From assembly GCA_031289315.1 (NCBI GenBank), contig JAITPR010000022.1, positions 95,389 to 159,388 of the forward strand: a DNA stretch of 64,000 nt, read 5' to 3'. Position 1 is the first letter of the stretch; the number at the start of each line of letters is the position of its first letter. The notes beneath the pieces are model-generated. The model had not been told where the DNA came from and made no database searches. It saw only the letters and a list, made by a program, of their open reading frames with translations. The DNA comes from Clostridiaceae bacterium (lineage in GTDB: Bacteria; Bacillota; Clostridia; Christensenellales; CAG-917). Positions 45,977-54,939 of this stretch are shown here, one piece after another. The position numbers and the translations under genes are program-made.

Positions 45977-47200
45977 TCAACTATAAACTTTAATTGTACG
46001 TCCGGTGTAGGTGCGGGCAATATCGACCTTAACCGTTCGTGCGGAGCCGGTATCAAGCTTATTCCATTCAATTACGGAAACGCCCGGCTCAAACACCGCT
46101 TGTTCAATACCCAGTTCAAACACCTCTTCCGCAGTTTCCGCGCGGTACAGGTCAATGTGACGCAAGGTCAATGCCCCGTCGTCATACACGTTCATAAACG
46201 TAAACGTCGGGCTTGTTATTTCCGCGCTCACCCCCAAACCGCGCGCTAACCCCTTTGTGAATGTGGTCTTCCCGGCGCCCAAATCTCCGTTTAAAAGCAC
46301 AATGTCCCCCGACCTAAGCAACGTCGCCAAAGCGCAACCAACCTCTTCCGTCTCAACCGCGGATTCCGTTTCAAAGGTATGTACTACCGATAAATCCAAA
46401 TCGGCTTGCCCGCCCTTGAAGAAAAATTTTAAGGATTTTTGAGGGCTATTTAATGGGTTTTCGGTACTATTTTTAGCGTCATAGTCGGGCAAATATGTTG
46501 CAGCATCGCTTGCACGGGCGGAAATATTTTCGGCGTCGTAGGCAATTATATCCGTTGCGGCGTCGCTTTCGTCTAAGTCTTTATTCTGGCTTTTCGCCTT
46601 TGTCGCGGCGGCGTTTTTGGCAAATTCGCGTGCGACGGCGTTTATAAGCCGGTGTATGTGCTTATAGAATATAAGCGTAGATGCCGCCGTTATCAGCCCC
46701 TTTATGAGGTTAAACGCTATGATATAGCCAAGATAGTCATTTACGAGTATGTCCAACGGCACGTGCATGTAAAGCGGTGTGATTATCAGATTGGTGGGTA
46801 TCATGACTATTACCGAAGCCAAATAGCCGCATAGCAACGCACCTACCGCCCCCTTAAAGGTGCGTTTTTTCTTGTATACCAAGCCCGCAAAGCCCGCATA
46901 TGTGCCGCTGGCAATCGCAAGCATTAAAGAGCCTATCCAATCGCCCGACACTACGGCGTGCAACAATGCAACGATAAAGGTTAAAGCAACTCCCGAAACC
47001 GGTCCAAACATAAACGTTACAAACAGTATGGGAATGTCCAGCGCCTCAAATTTCAGAAACGGCACCATCGGCAAAATCGGGAACTTGAAATATATGCTGA
47101 AAATCGTGGCAATCGCCCCGAATATCGCCATAACGCAAAGCTGCTTTACGGGAATTTTTTTAGTTTTAAATCTGCTTTCCTTGTTTTTTTGCGTTCGCAT
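45977..47200 (-). CDS. RibU-type riboflavin transporter subunit fused to TsaE
   Basis: A protein of 407 residues. The start at 47200 (MRTQKNKESRFKTKKIPVKQ) has AGAGGAG 6 nt upstream. Residues about 15-190 are a six-helix S component of an ECF transporter (LCVMAIFGAIATIFSIYFKF, FEALDIPI, GPVSGVALTFIVALLHAV), matching RibU. A polar linker (about 200-255) carries a duplicated 19-residue unit (SDAATD... / SDAATY...). Residues about 275-407 are TsaE (YjeE): Walker A GDLGAGKTTFTKGLA (about 305), SPTFTFMNVY and LRHIDLYRAETAEEVFELG. TsaE is the ATPase that helps TsaB-TsaD make t6A on tRNA. An FMN riboswitch and terminator precede it, and tsaB is divergent. The joined frame shows no stop, so fusion is real in sequence. 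Confidence 0.9.
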   Translation of the reverse strand: MRTQKNKESRFKTKKIPVKQLCVMAIFGAIATIFSIYFKFPILPMVPFLKFEALDIPILFVTFMFGPVSGVALTFIVALLHAVVSGDWIGSLMLAIASGTYAGFAGLVYKKKRTFKGAVGALLCGYLASVIVMIPTNLIITPLYMHVPLDILVNDYLGYIIAFNLIKGLITAASTLIFYKHIHRLINAVAREFAKNAAATKAKSQNKDLDESDAATDIIAYDAENISARASDAATYLPDYDAKNSTENPLNSPQKSLKFFFKGGQADLDLSVVHTFETESAVETEEVGCALATLLRSGDIVLLNGDLGAGKTTFTKGLARGLGVSAEITSPTFTFMNVYDDGALTLRHIDLYRAETAEEVFELGIEQAVFEPGVSVIEWNKLDTGSARTVKVDIARTYTGRTIKVYS

Positions 47201-47218
47201 ATACCGCTCCTCTGAAAT

Positions 47219-47320
47219 CCTTGCCGCACACGGGTTTTGCATGCGACGGATTTTTTTTATTTTTACCTACAATCCTTGCCGCACACGGCTTTTTGCGCAC
47301 GACGGATTTTTTATTTTTGC
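47219..47320. repeat. Tandem repeat of about 52 bp between riboswitch and ribU
   Basis: CCTTGCCGCACACGG occurs at about 47220 and 47272, each followed by TTTTG.-GCGACGGATTTTTT or ACGACGGATTTTTT. It lies between the attenuator and the Shine-Dalgarno of the fusion gene. Confidence 0.75.
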
Positions 47321-47333
47321 CGCTTCCGAAGCA

Positions 47334-47370
47334 CAAAAAAACGCCCCCGAAAGACTTTTTCAAGGGCGTA
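47334..47370 (-). terminator. Terminator of the FMN riboswitch
   Basis: On the - strand ACGCCC, a 17-nt loop, GGGCGT and a run of T. It sits between the aptamer and the coding start, as expected for control by premature termination when FMN is bound. Confidence 0.8.
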
Positions 47371-47461
47371 AATTTCTCTACTTATTATAAGAAAATTATT
47401 CCGATTTTTTTTTCTTCGCCGCGCATGAAATAAATTTCACCGCCTACGCAAAGCACAAAAA

Positions 47462-47637
47462 TGCGGAATACGCTTTTCCCGTCCGGACTGTACCGTCGGT
47501 ATAGGAATTTCACCTACTCAGCCAAGCTAAAGGGAATTTAATCGCGCGGAGTTATCTCTCACGCGGTATAATATTCGGCTTTGCTCCGTGCTCGCGGACT
47601 ATCACCGCCGGTGGGGAATCACACCCCGCCCCAAAGC
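47462..47637 (-). promoter_or_regulatory. FMN riboswitch (RFN element)
   Basis: Read on the - strand it has all conserved blocks in order: GGGGCGGGGTG, CCCACCGGCGGTGATAGT, CCGCGAGC, GGTGAAATTCCTATACCGAC, GTACAGTCCGGACGGGAAAA. The RFN aptamer binds FMN and switches off flavin genes. Here it leads into the RibU-TsaE gene, which confirms the riboflavin assignment of the transporter half. Confidence 0.97.
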
Positions 47638-47720
47638 TTTTAAATACGGCGGATAAATTCCGTTTTCCGCTAAGCACCCATAAGCGCGTAACAAAACCGG
47701 CAATCCGCTTTATTTATTTT

Positions 47721-47749
47721 ATTATACAACGCACAACCGCTTTATGCAA
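47721..47749 (-). promoter_or_regulatory. Promoter of the riboswitch / RibU-TsaE transcript
   Basis: TTGCAT (47749-47744), 17-bp spacer, perfect TATAAT (47726-47721) on the - strand, about 80 bp ahead of the aptamer. Confidence 0.8.
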
Positions 47750-47798
47750 ACATTTTCATATGTGTCGATAAAAAATATTTTATTATTTAATTAAGGCG

Positions 47799-47807
47799 TG
47801 CTATAAT
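47799..47807 (+). promoter_or_regulatory. Extended -10 promoter of tsaB
   Basis: TGCTATAAT, an extended -10, with TATAAT at 47802-47807. The start would fall at about 47813-47815, on the tsaB ATG itself, and no Shine-Dalgarno lies close to that ATG. The -35 region is poor, as usual for extended -10 promoters. Confidence 0.7.
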
Positions 47808-47813
47808 GTTTGC

Positions 47814-48518
47814 ATGAACATTTTAGGAATAGACTCCGCAAGGGAACGCTTGCTGATAGCAGTTATAAAAAACGCTAACGACTGCGACAAGGGAAAAGTT
47901 TTTTTCGCGGAAAGCGCTTGCTTTTCTAAGCACAATCGCGAAATAATACCCAAAATCGACGAGACGTTACGCGCGTCAGGATTGGATATAGGCGAAATAG
48001 ACGTCTTCGCGGCGGTTACGGGACCCGGCTCGTTTACGGGAATACGCGTGGGCGTATGCACCGCGTCCGGCTTTGGCTTCGCGCTTTCGCGTAAGCTTAT
48101 AGGTGTTTCCGCTTTTGAAATCATGCTTTGCGGCAAGGAGAAAAGCGCCGTTGCGCTGATAGACGCACTGCACGGAAATTTCTATGCCGGGCGCTACTTA
48201 AACGGCAAGCTTGAAACGGCTTTTTTAGAAAATCTTGACCTAACCGCGCTTGAAAAAAATATTTTTTTTGCCGCCGACGACACGGATTTAACCCTTGCCC
48301 CCTCCACGCTTGACGGCGGCGCAGATTTAAACGCGCGCTCCGTTATTGCGGACGGTTTAAACGCCCGCGTACGCACGCCGGTCTACATGGAAAACTGCAC
48401 CGATTACGCGGAAAATTTTGCCGCAATCTTACGCAAAAAAGCCTTTGCCGGTGATTTTTCGGAGACATTGCAACCGCTTTATCTCCGCAAGTCGCAAGCC
48501 GAACGCGAAAATCCTTGA
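47814..48518 (+). CDS. tsaB: tRNA threonylcarbamoyladenosine biosynthesis protein TsaB
   Basis: A protein of 234 residues. It is the partner of TsaD in adding threonylcarbamoyl to A37 of ANN-decoding tRNAs. The ASKHA-fold marks are MNILGIDSARERLLIAV at the N-terminus and AAVTGPGSFTGIRVGVCTASG (about 62-82), the most conserved TsaB segment. It lacks the metal-binding His residues of TsaD, as expected. TsaE is encoded divergently as part of the RibU fusion, and rimI follows on the same strand, reproducing the common tsaE-tsaB-rimI neighbourhood with tsaE reversed. tsaD is not in this window. The mRNA appears leaderless. Confidence 0.93.
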   Translation: MNILGIDSARERLLIAVIKNANDCDKGKVFFAESACFSKHNREIIPKIDETLRASGLDIGEIDVFAAVTGPGSFTGIRVGVCTASGFGFALSRKLIGVSAFEIMLCGKEKSAVALIDALHGNFYAGRYLNGKLETAFLENLDLTALEKNIFFAADDTDLTLAPSTLDGGADLNARSVIADGLNARVRTPVYMENCTDYAENFAAILRKKAFAGDFSETLQPLYLRKSQAERENP

Positions 48519-48525
48519 TTTAATT

Positions 48526-48969
48526 ATGGAAATAACCGATATTTTACGCGCGGAATACATTCCGCAAATAGCCGCCATAGAAAAGGAAGCTTTTCCCGAT
48601 ACGGCATGGTCGGAAAAGATGTTGCTTGACGAGTTAAGCAACCCGTTAGCGCATTATTTTGTCTGCGTAAAAAGCGATGTTGTATTGGCATACGGAGGGC
48701 TTCACGAGGTGGCGGACGAGGGGCAAATAACAAACGTCGCTGTAAAAAAGGATAAGCGCAGATGCGGCTTAGCCTCAAAAATACTGGACGCCATGTTGGA
48801 ATTCGCCGTATCCGCGGGGCTTTTTGAGCTTACCTTAGAGGTTAAGGAAAGCAATTTTGCCGCGCGTGCGCTTTACAAAAACTTCGGTTTCACGGAAACC
48901 GGCTTACGCAAAAATTACTACGGCGGAATTGAAAACGCAGTTTTGATGACGTTGGCTCTAAAACCTTAA
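48526..48969 (+). CDS. rimI: Ribosomal-protein-alanine N-acetyltransferase RimI
   Basis: A GNAT-fold protein of 147 residues. The start chosen (MEITDILRAEYIPQIAAIEK) lies a few bases after the tsaB stop; the longer upstream frame overlaps tsaB and is unlikely. Motif A is VAVKKDKRRCGLASKILDAM (acetyl-CoA pyrophosphate loop R..G.A), and the C-terminal ESNFAARALYKNFGFTETGL plus KNYYGG fits RimI, which acetylates the N-terminus of ribosomal protein S18. The position after tsaB is the classical one. There is no clear Shine-Dalgarno, so translation is probably coupled to tsaB. Confidence 0.92.
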   Translation: MEITDILRAEYIPQIAAIEKEAFPDTAWSEKMLLDELSNPLAHYFVCVKSDVVLAYGGLHEVADEGQITNVAVKKDKRRCGLASKILDAMLEFAVSAGLFELTLEVKESNFAARALYKNFGFTETGLRKNYYGGIENAVLMTLALKP

Positions 48970-48983
48970 GCTTGCCCTTAACA

Positions 48984-49026
48984 GGTGCGTCCGATGCGCC
49001 GTATATAACCCGACGAACGGCGCACC
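48984..49026. terminator. Hairpin between convergent rimI and iolG
   Basis: Stem TGCGCCGT / ACGGCGCA (48995-49002, 49017-49024), with GGTGCG and CGCACC outside. It lacks a clear U-run. It lies in the 70-bp gap between converging genes and may terminate both. Confidence 0.55.
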
Positions 49027-49040
49027 ACCACGACGATATT

Positions 49041-50063
49041 CTATCCCTCTATCTCCGAAAGCTTAACCGCGCGCCCCTCCGCAAGCGATTTTTTTGCGGC
49101 TAGGGCTATGCGAACAGCTTGTAAGCCGTCCTCTATACCTACGGGAACGGGCGTATCCTTTTCGATTGCCTCCGCAAATTCGATAATTTCCGCGGCATAT
49201 GCTTGCATATAGCGTTCCAAAAAGAAATACAGCGGCTTCTCGGAGGTAACGCCGTCCGCGTCGGAAACCGTAACCGTGGACGCGCTGTCGTTTTTGATGT
49301 CTATTTGACCGCGGCTTCCGAACACCTCTATGCGTTGGTCGTAGCCGTAGCTAGCACGGCGGCAGTTGTCGATTACGGCAAGCGCGCCTCCCTTCAATTT
49401 CATGCTTATGAGCGCGGTATCAATGTCGCCCGCTTCCGCAATAGCCTTATCCACAGTCACGGTGCCGTACGCGAAAACCTCTTCGACCTCCGCACCGGAG
49501 ATGTAACGCGCCATATCAAAGTCGTGTATCGTCATATCAAGGAAGATGCCTCCGCTTACCTTGATATAGGCTACCGGCGGCGCGCCGGGATCGCGCGACG
49601 TAATTTTAAGCGTAGTCAATTCCCCCGCTTGTCCCTTTAAATAAGCCTCTCTAGCGGCGCGGAAGTTGTGGTCAAAGCGGCGGTTAAATCCCACCTGATA
49701 CTTTAATTTTGAGCCTTTCAATGCGGCTTTAACCTCGTTAATCGCCTTTACCTCATGGTCTACGGGCTTTTCGCAAAACACGTGTTTGCCGGCTTTTATT
49801 GCCTCTATAGATATTTTAGCGTGCGTGTCCGTCGAAGAACAGATAAACACCGCGTCGATTTTGGGGTCGTTCAGTATCTCGCGGTAATCGGCATAAAACG
49901 CCTTTACTCCGAAGCTTTTTGCCTGCGCCTTGACGGCGGCGTCGATACAGTCTATAAACGGGTCGGCTATCGCAACCGCTTTTGCGTTTTTCACATAGTG
50001 TGCAAGCGACTCTAAATGAACTCTTCCAATTCTTCCGAATCCTATGATGCCAACATTAATCAT
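49041..50063 (-). CDS. iolG: Inositol 2-dehydrogenase
   Basis: A Gfo/Idh/MocA-family enzyme of 340 residues that oxidises myo-inositol to scyllo-inosose with NAD, the first step of the pathway. The Rossmann glycine motif is GIIGFGRIGRVHLE (about 5-18), the EKPVDHE motif holds the catalytic-region Lys (about 98), and GGIFLDMTIHDFDMARY carries the conserved His/Asp pair. AGAGG lies about 13 nt before the ATG. It is the last gene of the iol operon, 157 bp after iolA. The substrate is assigned from context as much as from sequence, since family members vary. Confidence 0.92.
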   Translation of the reverse strand: MINVGIIGFGRIGRVHLESLAHYVKNAKAVAIADPFIDCIDAAVKAQAKSFGVKAFYADYREILNDPKIDAVFICSSTDTHAKISIEAIKAGKHVFCEKPVDHEVKAINEVKAALKGSKLKYQVGFNRRFDHNFRAAREAYLKGQAGELTTLKITSRDPGAPPVAYIKVSGGIFLDMTIHDFDMARYISGAEVEEVFAYGTVTVDKAIAEAGDIDTALISMKLKGGALAVIDNCRRASYGYDQRIEVFGSRGQIDIKNDSASTVTVSDADGVTSEKPLYFFLERYMQAYAAEIIEFAEAIEKDTPVPVGIEDGLQAVRIALAAKKSLAEGRAVKLSEIEG

Positions 50064-50220
50064 AATATTATTTTCTACCTCTTTGAGTTTTAATTTTTAT
50101 TTTTTGCCGTCCGTATTACGGAGCCGCCGTTTGTTTTAAAGCTTGAACCAAAATATCGGGTGACGCCTTAAAAGCCTTTTTATTGCTCTCGTCGAACCGC
50201 TGTTTACATTGCTCTAAAGC

Positions 50221-51723
50221 TTAAATCGTGCCGTCCCAAGTCGAAACCTTGACGCTCTTCTTTTCGCTCTCGTCAAACCAATGCGTTGTAACACACTTGC
50301 TTTCGGTATAGAAGCGGTACGCATCCTTACCCAAACAATGGAGGTCGCCGAAGAAGGAGTTTTTATGCCCCGAAAAGGGGAACACTCCCACCGGCACGGG
50401 TATGCCCACGTTTATGCCTACCATGCCGCCGTCGGTGTGGCGGGCGAACTCCCGCGCATAATATCCGCTTTGGGTGTAGATGACGGAGCCGTTTGCAAAC
50501 GGATTGGCGTTCATGAGCTTCAAACCCTCTTCAAAGCTTTCGACGCGCTTCACGCACAGAACCGGTCCGAAGATTTCGGTTTGCCCCACGGACATCTCCG
50601 GCGTTACGAAGTCAAGAATGGTCGGCGCTAAATAAAAGCCCTTCTCATAGCCCTTAACCTTGCATTTTCTGCCGTCCAAAACAAGCCTTGCGCCCTCGGA
50701 AATACCCTTTTCTATCCACTCTAAAACGCGCTTCTTATGCTCCGGCGAATACACCGGACCCAAACCACTGGTTTTATCACATGCCGGACCCACCTTTAAG
50801 CGAGAGGCTATTTTCTTGATTTTTTCCACCAACGCGTCGGCTATACCGCTTTCCGCGACTACCACAGGAAGCGCCATGCATCTCTCTCCCGCGCAACCGT
50901 ACGCGGCGTTTACTATGCCCGCCGCCGTCCTGTCAAGTGCCGCGTCGTTCAACACAAGCGCATGATTTTTTGCCTCGCACAGACACTGTACACGCTTGCC
51001 GTTTTTGGCCGCCGTTTCGTATATGTGTCTGCCGACCGCCGTCGAACCGACAAACGATACGCCTTTTATAAGCGGATTTATCAATAATTCCTGCGTTTCT
51101 ACTCTGTCGCAGCTTACGACGTTCAGAACGCCGTCGGGAAGCCCCGCCTCTCTGTAAAGCTCAGCTATGCGCATAGAGGTTAGCGGCGTCGAACCGGAAA
51201 CCTTCAATACAATAGTGTTGCCGCACGCCACGCAAAGCGGAGTCATCCAGCCCATGGGTATCATCGCGGGGAAGTTGAACGGCGATATGCCGGCGAACAC
51301 ACCCAACGATTCACGGTAAAGCACGGTATCATAACCCGCCGATGTATCGGCAAGCGACTCTCCCGTCATGAGATTTGGCATGGAAATCGCAAGCTCCGTT
51401 GCCTCCTTAGCCTTCAACACGTCACCCTTGGCTTCATCATATACCTTGCCGTGTTCCCTTGCGACAAGCAACGACAGTTCCTCAAGGTTTTTATCCAAAA
51501 GCTCACGCAAGCGGTAAAGCACCTGAACGCGTTTTACCACGGGTGTGCGCGACCACGACGCGTATGCCTTGTGCGCATTTTCTATAACCATCTTCAACTC
51601 GTCAAGCGTAATGCGCGGACACTTTGCAATCTGTTCTCCCGTACTCGGGTCGTAAACCGCGTAATAATCCCTGCATTTAGATTCTTTAAACTCATTGTTG
51701 GTGAAATATTTCAATATTTCCAT
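50221..51723 (-). CDS. iolA: Methylmalonate-/malonate-semialdehyde dehydrogenase (CoA-acylating)
   Basis: An aldehyde dehydrogenase of 500 residues that turns malonate semialdehyde, the end product of inositol breakdown, into acetyl-CoA. The start at 51723 (MEILKYFTNNEF) follows GGGGGT by a few bases and suits family length; the longer frame is ignored. Markers are the cofactor region INVGIPVPVGVFPFSGHKNS near the C-terminus, FVGSTAVGRHIYE, and the catalytic Cys in GCAGERCMALPV. It is also known as MmsA. It lies 248 bp after iolE in the same operon. Confidence 0.93.
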   Translation of the reverse strand: MEILKYFTNNEFKESKCRDYYAVYDPSTGEQIAKCPRITLDELKMVIENAHKAYASWSRTPVVKRVQVLYRLRELLDKNLEELSLLVAREHGKVYDEAKGDVLKAKEATELAISMPNLMTGESLADTSAGYDTVLYRESLGVFAGISPFNFPAMIPMGWMTPLCVACGNTIVLKVSGSTPLTSMRIAELYREAGLPDGVLNVVSCDRVETQELLINPLIKGVSFVGSTAVGRHIYETAAKNGKRVQCLCEAKNHALVLNDAALDRTAAGIVNAAYGCAGERCMALPVVVAESGIADALVEKIKKIASRLKVGPACDKTSGLGPVYSPEHKKRVLEWIEKGISEGARLVLDGRKCKVKGYEKGFYLAPTILDFVTPEMSVGQTEIFGPVLCVKRVESFEEGLKLMNANPFANGSVIYTQSGYYAREFARHTDGGMVGINVGIPVPVGVFPFSGHKNSFFGDLHCLGKDAYRFYTESKCVTTHWFDESEKKSVKVSTWDGTI

Positions 51724-51792
51724 TTTTACCCCCATACGCTTTTCGGCGCACAAATAATTTATTATAGTTTTTCTTAAGGAAGGCGATATGTG

Positions 51793-51863
51793 GATCCAGT
51801 TCAACACAGTCGTGCGGTTTCTACATCGTAAACTCCGCATTCATTCCCCGCACGAGGGATCCC
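51793..51863. repeat. Long inverted repeat in the iolE-iolA gap
   Basis: GGATCC and TCGTGCGG (51810-51817) face CCGCACGA (51848-51855) and GGATCC. The 30-nt loop and lack of U-run argue against a terminator; it may stabilise or process the mRNA between the genes. Otherwise the 248-bp gap shows nothing coding. Confidence 0.55.
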
Positions 51864-51971
51864 TTGCCCTTACAAATTGATGACGCAATTCGACGGCTCG
51901 GGCGGGCTTGCCCCCGTGCCTCACGTTATACTAAGTCTTTTTTCAAACTTTCCTTATCCTTCTCCGCAAAA

Positions 51972-52865
51972 TCAAAGCCCTGCGGTGCGCTTTATGTATT
52001 TTCTTGCCTTAATCGCGTATTCCAAAGGATTCGCCGTTGCCGGATCCTGTTCCGCTTCGACTATAAACCAACCCTCGTATCCCTCTCCGTCCAGTATATC
52101 GAAAAGCGGTTGGAAGTCTATGCAACCGTCGCCGGGTATGGTAAACGCGCCCAATCTCACGCCTTGCAAAAAGCTCAAGCCCTCCTCTTTAACCTTTGCC
52201 ACGATTTCCGGGCGTATATCTTTAAGATGCACGTGCTTTATGCGCGTGGCGTAATCCTTAAGCACGGCGGCGTAATCCTCTCCGCAATAGGCAAGGTGTC
52301 CGCTGTCGAAAAGCAAAAACACAAGCGCGGGATCGGTAAGCGCAAGCATCTTATCTATTTCCGCCTTGCTCTGAATTACGGTTCCCATGTGGTGGTGATA
52401 CGTAAGCGTCATGCCCATTTCCTTTGCCGCCGCGCCAAGTCCGTTCATACCGCTTGTCAGCCGCTCCCACTCGTCGTCGTTCATTACGTATTTATTGTCG
52501 AAAACGGCGGTGTTTATCTGCCCCTGTATGCTGTAACTCTGTTCGGAAATTCCGATTACCTTCGCGCCCATAGCCTTTAAAAATTTACATTTTTTAAGGA
52601 AGTCACTTTCCACTGTTTGGTAATCTTGCGTCAGTAGGAAGGACGAGAACCAACAGTTTGCTATCTGCAATCTTCTTAGTTTCAACGCCTTTTTAAGCAG
52701 ATTTATTTTTGTCGGATATTTATTGCCGACCTCACAGCCTCTGAAGCCCGCAAGCGCCATTTCGCTTACGCACTGCTCAAAGGTATTGCCGCCGCCCAAA
52801 TCGGGCATATCGTCGTTTGTCCACGCTATGGGCGCGATGCCTAGCTTAATTTTTTTCTTGTCCAT
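51972..52865 (-). CDS. iolE: Inosose dehydratase
   Basis: An AP-endonuclease-2-like TIM barrel of 297 residues that dehydrates scyllo-inosose to a diketone. It starts KLGIAPIAWTNDDMPDLGGG, the typical IolE opening, followed by ALAGFRGCEVGNKYP. Metal-site residues are seen in TYHHHMGT, FDSGHLAYCGED, KHVHLKDI and the final IVEAEQDPA. AAGGAAG precedes the ATG. It lies between iolD and iolA in pathway-coherent order. Confidence 0.94.
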   Translation of the reverse strand: MDKKKIKLGIAPIAWTNDDMPDLGGGNTFEQCVSEMALAGFRGCEVGNKYPTKINLLKKALKLRRLQIANCWFSSFLLTQDYQTVESDFLKKCKFLKAMGAKVIGISEQSYSIQGQINTAVFDNKYVMNDDEWERLTSGMNGLGAAAKEMGMTLTYHHHMGTVIQSKAEIDKMLALTDPALVFLLFDSGHLAYCGEDYAAVLKDYATRIKHVHLKDIRPEIVAKVKEEGLSFLQGVRLGAFTIPGDGCIDFQPLFDILDGEGYEGWFIVEAEQDPATANPLEYAIKARKYIKRTAGL

Positions 52866-52947
52866 AATTCTTCCTTATTTACTCCGCCTAAAAAGGCATT
52901 GGCTTCGGCACCCGATGTGAAGCTTCTCCACTGCGTGTTGACACACC

Positions 52948-54876
52948 TTAGTATTTACCGGCTTTTGCAAGCTTTGCTTTCTTTTCGGCAAGCGCGGCTT
53001 TCTGTTTTTCGTTGCGCGGGTTTTCCGTGCAGCCTACGTTCCACCAACCGCCGTAGCCGCTTGTCATGGATTTCGGCAACACCTTTATATCAATTAAAAA
53101 CGGTTTATCACTGGCTCTTGCCGCTTTGAGCGCCGTTTCCAGCTCTTCGGAGTTTTTCGCGGTATACGCGTCGAACCCGTACGCACGCGCCGACATTGCA
53201 AAATCAATAGGCACATACGCGCCGTATCTTATGGGCTTATCTCCGTCGCGAAACCTAAACTCCGTGGCTAGCGGCGTTATACCTTGCCCCATTTGCAGAT
53301 TGTTTATGCAACCGAAACCGCCGTTGTCAAACAACAGTATTCCGATCTTCACGCCCTCTTGCACCGCCGTGACCATTTCGGAATGTAACATTAAATAGCT
53401 TCCGTCGCCGACAAACGCGTACACCTCTCTATCGGGCTCGGCAAGCTTGCTTCCGAATGCGCCGGCGATTTCGTAGCCCATACAGCTGTAGCCGTACTCC
53501 ATGTTATAGCTGTCCCTTGCGCGCGTTTCCCACATGCGTTGCATACAGCCGGGCAAGCTACCGGACGCTCCGACCGCAACAGCGTTTTCGGCTATTCCCT
53601 TTCTTATTATGTCTAGCGCGCGCGTCTGTGTAAGCGCTGAACCGGACGACTTAATAAACTCGTCAATGGTATCCTCCGCCCGTTCGACATTTTCAGGGAC
53701 GTAACCCGCACCGAACTCCAACGACGCAAGGCGCGCATATTCCTTTTCCCAATCGGCTTTAGCCGCGGCGGTTTCCGCTTCGTACGCTTCTCCTACACGG
53801 TAGGCGCGTATTATTTTTTCCAACATTTCAACGGTAATTTTTGCGTCCGCGACGATTTTAACCGCATCAAGCTTAGACGCGTCGCGGTTGCCAGTATTTA
53901 CCGTGACCACCTTAGCCCTTGAAAACAGCGACTTCGACGCGGTTGTGAAATCGGAAAACTTTGTGCCTATGCCGATAATCACGTCGGCGGTTGCGGCTAT
54001 AGCATTAGCCGCCGCATTTCCGGTCACGCCAACGCCACCCAAATTCAAGCGGTAATCCGACGAAACGGCGGACTTCCCCGCCTGCGTTTCGGCAATAGGT
54101 ATGCCGCACTTCGCCGCAAACTTTTCAATGACCTTGCCCGCCTCGCTGTAGCGCGCACCGCCGCCGACAATAATAAGCGGTCTTTTTGCCTTTTTGATGA
54201 TTTTTACCGCGTCGTCCAATTCCTCCTGCGACGGCACAAGCCGTTTTATTCTGTGTACGCGCTTTGAAAGAAACTTCAAAGGAAAGTCGTAAACCTCCCC
54301 CTGTACGTCCTGCGGCATGGCTATCGCAACCGCCCCCGTCTGAGCCGGGTCTAAAAGCACGCGAATTGCATTCAAAAGCGCCGACATTAACATCTCCGGA
54401 CGCGAAACCCTATCAAAATATTTGACAACGGCACGAAAGGCGTCGTTCGTGGTTATACTTTGTGAGCCTTCGTGTTCCACTTGCTGCAATACGGGGTCGG
54501 GCTGTCTTGTGGCGAAGGTATCGCCCGGGAAGAGCAGCAAGGGAATATTGTTTGCCGTCGCCGTTCCCGCCGCCGTGACCATATTCGCCGCACCCGGACC
54601 TATCGACGAAAAGCAAGGGATTATCGCGCGGCGGTTTTTTTGTTTAGCGTATGCCGTCGCGGCGTGCGCCATACCCTGTTCGTTTTTGCCTTGAAGCACC
54701 GTTAGACCGTGCCGCGTCATTGACAACGCCTCACCCGAGCCCAGAACACATCCGTGTCCGAACAGCGCGTATACGTATTCGACAAGCTTTGTTTCCACGC
54801 CGTCAAAGGACACGTATTGATTGTCGAGAAAGGTTATAAGCGCCTCGCCCGTAGATATGCGTTTTGTTTCCGTCAT
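52948..54876 (-). CDS. iolD: 3D-(3,5/4)-trihydroxycyclohexane-1,2-dione hydrolase
   Basis: A ThDP-dependent enzyme of 642 residues that opens the ring of the diketone to give 5-deoxyglucuronate. The N-terminal pyrimidine-binding domain has GHGCVLGSGEAL and HAATAYAKQKNRRA with the glutamate-region preceding. The C-terminal domain has the ThDP/Mg signature FVGDGSYLML continuing to NGGFGCINNLQ. The length is that of IolD and longer than the acetolactate synthase relatives. The C-terminal tail is Lys- and Ala-rich (KQKAALAEKKAKLAKAGKY). It lies 63 bp after iolB. Confidence 0.95.
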   Translation of the reverse strand: MTETKRISTGEALITFLDNQYVSFDGVETKLVEYVYALFGHGCVLGSGEALSMTRHGLTVLQGKNEQGMAHAATAYAKQKNRRAIIPCFSSIGPGAANMVTAAGTATANNIPLLLFPGDTFATRQPDPVLQQVEHEGSQSITTNDAFRAVVKYFDRVSRPEMLMSALLNAIRVLLDPAQTGAVAIAMPQDVQGEVYDFPLKFLSKRVHRIKRLVPSQEELDDAVKIIKKAKRPLIIVGGGARYSEAGKVIEKFAAKCGIPIAETQAGKSAVSSDYRLNLGGVGVTGNAAANAIAATADVIIGIGTKFSDFTTASKSLFSRAKVVTVNTGNRDASKLDAVKIVADAKITVEMLEKIIRAYRVGEAYEAETAAAKADWEKEYARLASLEFGAGYVPENVERAEDTIDEFIKSSGSALTQTRALDIIRKGIAENAVAVGASGSLPGCMQRMWETRARDSYNMEYGYSCMGYEIAGAFGSKLAEPDREVYAFVGDGSYLMLHSEMVTAVQEGVKIGILLFDNGGFGCINNLQMGQGITPLATEFRFRDGDKPIRYGAYVPIDFAMSARAYGFDAYTAKNSEELETALKAARASDKPFLIDIKVLPKSMTSGYGGWWNVGCTENPRNEKQKAALAEKKAKLAKAGKY

Positions 54877-54939
54877 AATTTTACCCTGCGTCGGAGTTTC
54901 CCCCTCTTGACAATTTTCCGCCTCATGCCGGCGGCTTTT

